DNA of 64,000 bases from Thysanoteuthis rhombus (lineage: Eukaryota; Mollusca; Cephalopoda; Oegopsida; Thysanoteuthidae). Under the pieces are notes generated by a model. It worked only from the letters and a program-made list of their open reading frames with translations. It had not been told where the DNA came from and made no database searches. Both the position numbers and the translations under genes were made by a program. Of this stretch, positions 55,061 to 64,000 are shown one piece after another. The stretch covers positions 52,628,929 to 52,692,928 of the forward strand of contig OY735224.1 in assembly GCA_963457665.1 (NCBI GenBank), written 5' to 3'. Numbering within the stretch: position 1 is the stretch's first letter; each line of letters begins with the position of its first letter.

Positions 55061-55424
55061 AAGCTTTTATTATAATCATTGTGTTCCTATTTGCAATGTT
55101 TAGTTTAATCTCCTGCAAGAACTGAAATGATAACATCAATGTTTTCAAGTCTTTACACTACTGATTGTCTGCAAAATTATCTTGTTAACGACTGTCAACG
55201 TCTAGAAATACCGACGTATACGATGGCATTAGGTAAAGATCGCTTAATTTATTTTGTGTGTATGTATACGTGTGAGTAGCCTCGATCTACAATAACTTAC
55301 TTAACAAAAACGCTTCATGTAACTTATAGGCAATTCCCTCGACCTATCACATTAAAATAGTGGTCCAGAAGAATCAAACTGGTCATTGTTAAGTTCTGTT
55401 CTTAAGGCAGGAGCATACCGATGT
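55061..55424. other. No recognisable feature
   Basis: Nothing supported. Confidence 0.35.
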
Positions 55425-55630
55425 AGAACGATCAATGAGGATCGAACTCACTACCGAAGTGATAGTCTAAGTTGTAAACTCACTAACCATAACTCTATGC
55501 TGAATCTCACACATTACTGATCTTCGGGTTTAGTAGTACAAGGCTACAAGTGTGGGGTATCTAGTGAGGATTGAACCCACCACAGAAGTAATGACGTTCA
55601 CTAAAACTCTACAGCGCTGCTCTCATTGTC
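55425..55630 (-). mobile_element. Two tandem tRNA-like (SINE-type) units
   Basis: On the minus strand B-box-like GAGTTCGATCCTC (55450-55438) and GTGGGTTCAATCC (55580-55568) each have a matching upstream block (AGAGTTATGGTTAGTGAG near 55495; AGAGTTTTAGTGAACG near 55610) with about the same spacing. Two head-to-tail related units about 130 bases apart fit a dimeric or duplicated tRNA-derived SINE. Confidence 0.5.
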
Positions 55631-55689
55631 TTTTTGCAAGAATTTCTCAAAGACCTTTTATACCTTTTGTGATTTTCATAGAATGTAGC

Positions 55690-56760
55690 CCGATGGGATG
55701 TATGGAAGATGTAAGTTAAACTACCCCTTACTCTTTTAGTTAGGAACTTAATACAAGACCCTTATTTTAGCTAGATATCGAAAACAGCACTTCCTACGAT
55801 GACTTGGATGCACATGGTCAAAAAGTCTTTGGAACTGGCACTGCTAGCTGGTTATGCTTTTGGCCCTGGCATTTGTTGCCGGCTACCCTTTCTCTCTCTT
55901 TCTTTCTCCCAAAGATCTTTACATCGTTATTATTTTGTTTACCACACTGCCGGTTTGATCTTAACCATTTTTCACCGTGACCTATCTCTGTACTAACTTT
56001 GCCCATTTCAATTCACCGATGCTGAGGCATCTCATGCGTGCTCAGCTACACAGCTACACCTGCGTGTCTCCACCACGTGCTCCAAATGCGTATACACCTC
56101 TCACTCTCATGAATGGAATGGCAATATTTTTTTACTATCCAATAGTTGTGAAGATCTATCCAAAATCTCTTTACTGCGCGAAATGTGCATGGATAAAACT
56201 CCATGTTCTTTGTCTTTCATGATATATCTGTCGAATGTCTATCAGCGACAGAGAATAGCCCCCAAGTCTAACGTACAACTTGGCTATTCAGCTTGCACAT
56301 TAAACCTTGCTTCATTATTCATTCCTTGGTACGATCAAAGCCATATGGATTCGCAAGCTGTTCAGACAACTCTGCTGCGACTTCGTCGTCGGTACTATCA
56401 ATGACAAAAAAGGTACCACTTTTTGGTATCTCTTCTCATCTGGTCACACGAACAATCAGATTTATGTTATTTTTATATGTACTTAATTTTCATTCGTCAT
56501 TCACGTCCTTGTATTAAAATTACATCTTATTTGTCCATCCAAATACTTGTATGTATTCTTTTTATTACTTTGTTTCATGTCCGTGTTCAAGTTCATACTT
56601 TGCGCACATTTTCTTCGTACATCTCCCTCTCACTTCTTTCACATCTGCAGAGACGTTGCAGCTAACAACCAGACCATGAGGAGACAAAATCCTTCGTCTC
56701 CAATATTCTGCAAATTATCCATTCCTACAAGATATCCAATAAACTGGTGATCTTTTTACG
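55690..56760 (+). repeat. Repeat E, copy 2, longest
   Basis: Shares the 5' blocks of copy 1 (GCACTGCTAGCTGGTTATGC...) and long 3' stretches with copy 3 (GCTGAGGCATCTCA, CGACAGAGAATAGCCCCCAA, CATTCCTTGGTACGATC, ACTTGTATGTATTCTTTTTA, CGTACATCTCCC). Overlapping frames of 60-80 codons are not conserved between copies. Class unknown. Confidence 0.6.
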
Positions 56761-57153
56761 TAAATAGATTCGATAAAGCGTGTATTCATATGATATGACA
56801 CACTTCATAATCATTCTGTCGGATCATATATATCCATTTGTTTATACATAACTGTTCGGCTGAAAGAAACAAATAGAGCAGATATAGACCGAAGAATAAA
56901 CGAGGTGGGAATTCCAAGTGAAAACAGTTATTTGGGCGTCTGTATTACTTGTGGTTATCTAGACCGATGATTCAAGCAACGATACATTGAAACGGACACC
57001 CTATCCGTCACAATTTCAATATCCTCCAGCAACCCCATTTTCTTTGTCTATTTTATTTACTCTATCTAGGCCAAGTGATGCATCAACCGTTTGATTAGGA
57101 TAGATCATTTCTAATAGGACTTTCAATAAAGTATAATGCTATTCATGATCATA

Positions 57154-57154
<1 letters not shown>
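56761..57154. other. No recognisable feature
   Basis: Unclassified sequence. Confidence 0.35.
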
Positions 57155-57657
<503 letters not shown>

Positions 57658-57659
57658 CA

Positions 57660-57815
57660 AAAATTATTTCTTTAAATCAAAACAAAAAATGAGTTTAAAA
57701 ACGTAAATGAGAAAATGGTTGCCTTCTGCAACGTCAGAGACACAAATGACGTCTTTTAGAAAAATGTCCTGTTTCTAGATTCAAGGTAATAAAAAAACGA
57801 TTGAAATAATTCATT
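57660..57815 (+). repeat. Dispersed repeat P, copy 2
   Basis: AATGAGAAAATGGTTGCCTT, GTCAGAGACACAAATGACGT, AGGTAATAAAAAAACGATTG. Follows (TA)n, as does copy 1. Confidence 0.65.

Positions 57816-57817
<2 letters not shown>

Positions 57818-57878
<61 letters not shown>
57818..57878. repeat. (TA)n microsatellite
   Basis: TA run of about 60 bases. Confidence 0.95.
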
Positions 57879-57884
<6 letters not shown>

Positions 57885-58679
57885 AGTAAGTTGTACGTAC
57901 ATCTTTGAATGCTAAATATGTAAAAAATTATATAGTTTTTCGAAATTTGTGTAATTTCAGTCAATCATTTTCAAATATTTGGAAATGCAATTCACGTATT
58001 TCTTATTGGATTTAATGCTTTAAATAGAATTATATGTTATGGTATTCCGTGGGAACTTTTCATACTTGAGATTATCGATTGTTAACCACGAAAATACATC
58101 AGGAATTCATAAACAAAAAAAAAGAACCAACGATCTTAGCATTGTTCCCCAGCAGTGTTGATCAAACAACAACCCCACAAAGTTATGATTTTTTTTATTT
58201 AGCCGTGTTAATTATCCTTAAGGTCATATCATAATACAGTGTGTTTTTTATATAAGGTATTATCATGATGTATTGTATGTAGATGGTATTCATACTAAAC
58301 ATCTTTTAATTCTTTAAGACAAATATCTCTTATGTAGATTATCCAAAAATGAATTGGACGTTGAGGGATCAATGAATGTAACAATGGGTGTGACTCGATG
58401 TTGGTATCACTTTCATTGAGTGTTAAACAATGTACAGATAGGATGGCGAAAACCAGAAAAAAAACTCAAATGGGACTTTTCTTTACCACCATTCAGTGAC
58501 ATGAAACTCATGGAGTTTTTAGACTAAAAATAAGCCTGAAAATCAGAGTGTAGATGCAGTAGTTGTGTTTTATGTGAAGATCTAGCAAGGTTTATGTTCC
58601 CAAGTTTATTTCTAAGTTTACACTTGAAATCGAGTCAAAAACATCTTAAAACACCTATCAACATCTACATCCTTCATAT
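57879..58679. other. No recognisable feature
   Basis: AT-rich, no second copy found, no open frame. Confidence 0.35.
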
Positions 58680-59296
58680 ATACAATTTGAACTATAGATT
58701 GTATGACAAACTCAGGACTATAGTGTATGGAAGTTAGGTTTATTTCTCCGTATATGTTTTCATTTATGGTCTAGACATATTTTGGGAGGTATTCCCATCT
58801 TCAGTAGTGTGTACTGTGTGCGTGTGTGTACCTTTTAGAGGTTTTAAGTTTGCTGTTGAATATGAGTCTGTCAGGAGCTCTATTTTGTGAGCAAAAAATG
58901 GTATGCCATCTGCTAGCACCATCGTGTTGTGTGAGATTAAGTTAAGTCTGTGGTGAAGTCTGTGGTTTCAGCAGCAGTACAAGGTCTCGGAGAGGACATA
59001 CGGTTGGAGGGAAGTGCTTTTGTGTTAGATTGTGTAGGTAGGTTAGGGATAGTATAGATGAAGGGATGATGAGGTTGAGGAACTTTATATGTATTAACCT
59101 TACACATCATCGATAATATGCTGGCTCTGATTTGTACAAGTGGGATGCCTTACTAAGTTGATAGTTATTATGAGTGGAGTGACTTTGATGTTCCCTATAT
59201 AAGATGTATCTGAGAGGGGATAGATGTGGATGTAGGGGTTATTGCTAGTCGGAGGATTATGATTTATAGATCTGTATGATTAGGATTGTTGAGTTT

Positions 59297-59298
<2 letters not shown>
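58680..59298 (-). mobile_element. Penelope-like element 3' region (unit a)
   Basis: Minus strand equivalent of 46082-46700: ends ATGACAAACTC, hammerhead-like CTGAAGA near 58800 with GGGA/TCCC-capable arms but AAAA instead of GAAA, then the 3' untranslated region (TGTGTAGG, GGGATGATGAGGTTGAGGAA) and TAGATCTGTATGATTAGGAT. Stops at (TA)n. Confidence 0.75.
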
Positions 59299-59344
<46 letters not shown>

Positions 59345-59347
59345 CAA

Positions 59348-59396
<49 letters not shown>
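59299..59396. repeat. (TA)n microsatellite
   Basis: TA with CATA interruptions between two overlapping Penelope-like units. Confidence 0.95.
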
Positions 59397-59400
<4 letters not shown>

Positions 59401-59611
59401 GGACAGGGGTTATGACTGGCTAAGCTGAAGTTTTTCCTATGGGTCTGGGTGACTTTGAAGCTTCCATTATTGAATGTGTCTTAGATATGGGTGTGAGGAT
59501 ATTAATGGTAGGAGTTTTTTGTATTAGGGTTCTGTGTGTTGAAGGTTGTTCAGTTTAATGCTTAATCCATTAGGATAAAGGGTTTTAAGTTTGTTGATCC
59601 ACATGTCTTCA
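59397..59611 (-). mobile_element. Penelope-like element fragment (unit b), endonuclease end
   Basis: Overlaps unit a in element coordinates (GGTTATGACTGGCTAAGCTG..., GTTCTGTGTG) and extends 5' into the coding end: DMWINKLKTLYPNGL at about 59605-59560. It lies in tandem with unit a and is joined directly to an inverted unit. Confidence 0.75.
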
Positions 59612-59980
59612 CCACCCCTCTATATACACTATCCCAAACATACCAAAAAATGTAACTCCACATTACTACCCCCTACCTTGACACACTCTGCCCTCCCAAA
59701 GACCAACTGCTGCTGCTTTACCAAAGACTTAATACCTAATGGACATTCTTACACTCAGCAGGTGGCCTCCAGCAGCCCTGACAACACAACTTACCCACAA
59801 TGCATAGCTCTTGGCAGTGGACTCTGGTTCCACATGGCATATTTTAATACACACTCACACAGCACACACCACTGATGATGGGAAGAATCCCAAAACATGT
59901 ATGGACAATTTACTCATAAGGATTAATAAACCTTACCTCCAAACACTTCACTCCCGAGTCTGTCTCACTCTCTACAGTAC

Positions 59981-59983
<3 letters not shown>
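59612..59983 (+). mobile_element. Penelope-like element 3' region (unit c), inverted
   Basis: The + strand matches the minus strand of 46400-46082: ACCCCTCTATATACACTATC, CAACTGCTGCTGCTT, AGTGGACTCTGGTTC, then CTGATGA (59872-59878), a GGGA/TCCC hairpin, AAAA in place of GAAA, ACATGT, GTA, and GAGTCTGTCTCACTCTCTA at the end. Head-to-head with units a and b, so the cluster is an imperfect inverted repeat about 1.3 kb across. Confidence 0.75.
59872..59905 (+). ncRNA. Hammerhead-like core, G12 position mutated
   Basis: CUGAUGA, stem II GGGA/UCCC with loop AGAA, AAAA for GAAA, stem III ACA/UGU, GUA. Preceding CCA and following UGG pair as a 3-bp stem I. The G-to-A change in the GAAA box should inactivate it. 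The copy at 30952-31098 has the intact box. Confidence 0.4.

Positions 59984-60016
<33 letters not shown>
59984..60016. repeat. (TA)n microsatellite
   Basis: TA run at the end of unit c. Confidence 0.95.
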
Positions 60017-60019
<3 letters not shown>

Positions 60020-60469
60020 CACGTATTGTTAATTATCTTGTAAATACTTGTTGTAATGACGAGTTTATTTCAGTATGGATCGACACTAAGAACCTAATTC
60101 ATTAGATGGTTGTTTTTTTCTCTTGATTACCCAAGCGCTTATCCTTTTTTTTTATGGCTCACCTTTAAAAAGAAGATCCAACATAAATTTTCAAGAGAAA
60201 ATGTTATGTTAAAAATAATATGTGTAAGTTTTCAAGAAATAACATTGAGTTTATCAAGAAAAACTGATGACAGAAAAAAGGTATCGTGTTATACGTAGAA
60301 AAACAAAAAAACTTTTTACCAAAGATGGCGGCATAGTTTACGCTTGGATGAATCATACAAATATATATTTTGGTACGAATGTAATTATTTACAACAAAAT
60401 AAAAGCTGTATTTAAGGGGACTTTAGATTGAAGTCAAAACAATCAGTATATCTAGGTGTAATAGTCAAT
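60017..60469. other. No recognisable feature
   Basis: A 62-codon open frame at 60110-60298 has no recognisable motif. Confidence 0.35.
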
Positions 60470-60968
60470 AGTTGACCACTACATCTACCTAGGACAAAGA
60501 ATCTTTATGAAACCCTCGAAAGAATCGGAAATCAAGCGAAGAATCACTCTATGATAGCAAGCCTTTGCCAGAGCGAGCTCAATCTTCAAAAAACAAGGAG
60601 ATCCCATCAATCCTAAAAAGAAAGGGTATACGAGCAATGCCTTCTCCCGATAGTCATTTATGGAGTTGAAACATGGAATCTAACCAAGAGACAGACCTGC
60701 AAACTGAGAAGCATGCAACATGCATATGAAAGAATTATGCTCAATATCATATGGAAGGATCACAAGATAGTGCAGTATATCAGAAAGATTACAGGGTTCC
60801 GAGACATCAGAAAACTAAAATGGCAATAGGCTGGTCACGTTGCAATAATGGCAGACAACCGATGGACATCACGACTCACAACTTGGATCAACTTAGATCA
60901 CATGTACAACCGAGGCCAACAGAATATAAGATGGAGAAATGAACCGGACATGTTCAGAGAATACATCT
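60470..60968 (+). mobile_element. RTE-like LINE fragment (copy 15), truncated at both ends
   Basis: The + strand reads (V)DHYIYLGQRIFMKP-like, the SLCQSELNLQ-like stretch, ILKRKGIRAMPS, the VETWNL-like region, RSMQHAYERIMLN, then AIGWSRCNNGRQPMD in a shifted frame and the WRNEPD-like stretch, where repeat E begins. It has no GAT tail. Confidence 0.8.
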
Positions 60969-61720
60969 TGTAGAGCCCTTGAACACACTTGTCTAATTTT
61001 TTACTGGCGACGGCACTTCTAGCCAATTACATCCTACTTTCTCTGGCACTTCTAGCCGGTTACCTCTTCTCTCTATCTCTGTCTCTCTCATTCTTACTTA
61101 GATCAGTATCATTTTGCTGACCTCCCAGCCGATCCGAACTTTATCATTTTTCCACTGTTACTAACTTTTGTACTAACTTTGCTAATTTCAGTTAACCAAT
61201 GTCGAGGCATCTCACATAAGAATAACTCAATGTGTTTACTGTCTTACATAGTATGTCCTTCAAGTGTTCTTCCGTGTCAGAGAATGGCCCCCAATATACT
61301 CAAACGTAACTTTGCAGTTTGGCTTATACATGGTCTCCATAAACATTCCTTGGTACACTCCAAGTTTTATGGATTTAAAGCAGGCACATCTGCTTATATT
61401 GAACAAATGCATTATCACGGCAACAAAGCTCCTATCTTCCACTTGGAAGTTATCACCTGTCTTCTTGCCTCTCTCCTTAACATGATTGTATATATCTCGT
61501 CTGACATCTATTTCCATTTCAGTCCTCTATCGTCATTATTGTTCATGTATTAATTTGTATATCATATACTTGTATGTATTCTTTTCACTTTGATTCATCT
61601 TCCACGTCCACCTACATACTTGACACGCAATCTCTCCGTACATCTACCCCTTCCTTTAACATTTCTATTGACTCCCACGTAGGGCCATAAACTCAGCAGG
61701 CGCCCATTATTCTACCATAA
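60969..61720 (+). repeat. Repeat E, copy 3
   Basis: GGCACTTCTAGCCAATTACA, GGCACTTCTAGCCGGTTACC, CTTAGATCAGTATCATTTTG, CGAGGCATCTCACAT, GTGTCAGAGAATGGCCCCCA, ACTTGTATGTATTCTTTTCA. A 124-codon frame at 61179-61553 overlaps it but is not shared with copy 2 in frame. Confidence 0.6.
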
Positions 61721-61829
61721 CTATTAACCAAGCTCCATAGAACTCTCCAAACAAATTTGTGTATGCAGAAAAATCCTACATTTCCAATTGAAATTCCTAC
61801 GAGAATTAAAACTTGTTATTATTGTTAAC

Positions 61830-62649
61830 TTTTCGTTTGTCCCTTTTTCCTGCGTTTGTTAAAATCAATCTGTGTTCTAACTTTGTTTTTGCGTTCAAAC
61901 AAGGACTGCATTATTGTCTAAAATTTATCTTCCTAGATCTATTCTGGTAATTTATTTTAGAGTAATATTCATTGCAACCCAAATTCTGATATTTAGTTCT
62001 AGTTTGATAGGTGGAATGAGCTCTTTTCGTTTGGTAAGAGATTCCAGTTATGTACCAAACATTTTCCTGCAATCTTCCTTACATTTTATCATTCTGTGGT
62101 TGTTTCCTACATTGATTTGGTTCAGTACCTTAATGTCTTCTACTGTGTTGCTTCCGTCTGCTAAGATGTAGACGATTTTGTTTTTGGTTTTTGTGGTTTG
62201 GGTTTCTTATTGAAGAAGTTGTTTGTGATTTTTGAGCCATTGTTAGTTATCAAATTGTCAAGTCATCGTAGAGGTTGTCTATTTGTTCTTCTGTTGACTG
62301 TGAAGTGGGAGTGTAGACTTGTAGTGTTTTACAGCACCGCTGGCTACACGATCAGAGACAGCCTTGAATCATACATCGTTGTTTTTAAGCTCTCTACGGA
62401 TAAGAAAGTCAACTCTGATGCGTTTTTCTTCCACTTGACGTGTCAGTAAAAAAGATCTTGAGTCTTTGGCTGGATCAACTCGTCTCTGTGTCTTTTAATT
62501 TCGCTTAGACCAATAATGTCAGATTTTTTCTCTTTACGTCCGTCGGATGCATTCGTATTGAGACTCTTTTGACGTTTTTGCCACCTATGTATAACGCTGT
62601 TTTCCTTGGTGAGTTTCTTGGGGTTCAGCTTTATCAAAGTAATTGTATT
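61830..62649 (-). pseudogene. RTE-like LINE 5' part: APE-type endonuclease, joined to array D
   Basis: Minus strand from 62649: ENSVIHRWQK, a DIIGLSEIKRHRDELIQPKT stretch (about 62520-62460), LQVYTPTSQSTEEQIDNLYD (about 62310-62250), then VEDIKVLNQINVGNNHRMIK (about 62150-62080) and RTQIDF near 61860. These are, in order, the start, middle and end of the APE-type endonuclease of RTE-clade LINEs; the MGDFNAK region is missing and many stops occur. It is 3'-truncated before the RT. Confidence 0.75.
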
Positions 62650-64000
62650 CCAAAAAATAAGCCCTAACACATATCAAATGATGCAGCAAAGCTTGGAAAA
62701 ACCACGGAACAAGCTGAAAAGGCTGTTTCTTGGTGTGTTTGGGTAGAGACGTTCGGAGAATATCAGGCTCACCCCAAGCAAACAATGCAGGTAAGTTTAA
62801 TAGAACCACAGACCCAGAAGAAACAGATTTTTTTTATTGTGTTTGGGTCACGGCATTTGGAGAACATCAGCCCCACTCACTGAAAATAATGCTTATCAGG
62901 CCGAGCAGAGACATTTCTTTGCTTGGTATTTTAGGGTAATGGAAAATTGAGTATATCAGACCCACCTCTAGCAAATGGAGTAGCTAGGCCTAATGAAAAA
63001 CAGACCCAGCAGATCAGTCCTTTTTTTAGTGTGTTTGGGTACTGGTTTTCAAAGAATATCAGCCCCACCTTTAGCAAATGCTGCAACAAAGCCTAATGGG
63101 ACCACAGACCTAGCAGAAACAATTCTCTTCATGGTGTTTTTTTTAAAAATAGCATTTAGCGAATATTAGAGCCACCCCGATCGAATGATGCAGCTAGGCC
63201 GAGTGAAACCTTCAACCCAGCAGGAACAGTTTTTTTTTCTTGCTATATTTGGGTGGTGATATTTGGAAAATATCAACCCCACTCATAGTAAATGGTTAAT
63301 CTAGGCCTAATGGAACACTGACTCAGCAGAAACCTGTTTTCTTAGTGAGTTTGGTTGGTGGCTTTTGGAGAATATCAGCCCCATCTTTGGGAAATGATGT
63401 AGCTACATTTAAGGAACCACGGATCCAGCAGAGACAGATCTTTTCTTGGTATGTTTAGGTGATGGCTTTTGAAGAATATCAGACCCATCTTTGGGAAATG
63501 ATGCAGCTACGTTCAAGGAATCACGGATCCAGCAGGGACAGACCTTTTCTTTGTACGTTTGGGTGATGGCATTTGAAGAATATCAGCCCAACACTTAGCA
63601 TATTTTGCATTTAGGCCTAATGAAACCACGAACCGAGTAGAAACATTTGTTTTCTCGTGTGTTTTGACGGTGGCATTTGGAAAATACCAGCCCATCGTAG
63701 CTAATGATAGGGTCGATCTAACTGAAACAGGAGAATATCACCCCGACCAAAATCAAAGGATGCAACTAGGCCTTATGATACACTTGCAGAAACACTTGTT
63801 GTTTTTATGTGTTTGGGTGGTTTCATTTATAGCATATCATCCTAATCCAAATCTAATGATGAATTTTGGACTCGTGAAAACACGGACCCATCAGAAACGG
63901 TTGTTTTCTATGTGTGTTTGGGTAGTTGCATTTGGAAAATATTCTTCCAAAATGAATCTCGTGTTGTGGCAGGACTTCTGAAATCATGGACCCCAGAGGA
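62650..64000 (-). repeat. 104-bp tandem array (D), locus 2, open at the window edge
   Basis: About 13 diverged units with period near 104: TTTGGGT starts near 62738, 62842, 62930 and 63034 and continues. Core blocks as at locus 1. Two near-identical units around 63360-63560 suggest recent local duplication. It abuts the 5' side of a LINE endonuclease exactly as at 51856. Confidence 0.85.

Noticed and set aside
61179-61553. 124-codon open frame
   Set aside because: Lies in repeat E and is not kept open in the homologous copy at 55690-56760.

Overview
No host protein-coding exon, rRNA or canonical tRNA gene could be supported in this window. It is AT-rich eukaryotic DNA made almost entirely of decayed transposable elements, tandem repeats and microsatellites. 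The mix (RTE-like LINEs with GAT-repeat tails, Penelope-like elements with GIY-YIG endonuclease remnants, a mariner relic, an R2/R4-like LINE relic, tRNA-derived SINE pieces, many long (TA)n/(CA)n/(GA)n runs) suggests an invertebrate metazoan. A mollusc, perhaps a cephalopod, is my guess, but nothing here proves the taxon.

Layout. 1-10 kb: purine-rich GAA DNA, the first RTE-like LINE fragments (one nested in a dispersed repeat called family A here), and a 2.2-kb CATA/ACCAGCTA minisatellite. 10-17.5 kb: RTE fragments, two with a 5' inversion; the longest (14433-15735) carries reverse transcriptase; a 180-bp tandem repeat lies at 13.1-14.0 kb. 17.5-31.2 kb: family A copies, two short Penelope-like 3' ends, a 0.9-kb GAA-rich tract, an internally deleted mariner, a hammerhead-like unit at 25.9-26.1 kb, and a 0.75-kb GT-rich expansion inside family F. 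31.2-44 kb: unclassified dispersed repeats, nested RTE insertions, CT- and GA-rich tracts, and the C-terminal part of an R2/R4-like LINE. 44-50 kb: two different Penelope-like elements, a 34-bp-type minisatellite and a 201-bp inverted-repeat element. 50-57 kb: one unexplained 163-codon ORF, tRNA-like SINE pieces, a LINE endonuclease fragment beside a 104-bp tandem array, and a degenerate TTAGGG-like tract. 57-64 kb: long (TA)n runs, a tandem plus inverted Penelope-like cluster, another RTE fragment, and a second LINE endonuclease fragment beside the same 104-bp array, which runs off the window.

The most interesting signals are (1) hammerhead-ribozyme-like cores (CUGANGA, hairpin, GAAA, NUH) at the 3' ends of Penelope-like elements and related units, most of them beside (TA)n; (2) a 104-bp tandem array joined twice at the same point to the start of an RTE-like endonuclease, suggesting a monomer-type LINE 5' region; and (3) 5'-inverted LINE copies of the twin-priming type. 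All are readings by eye; no alignment, folding or database search was run.
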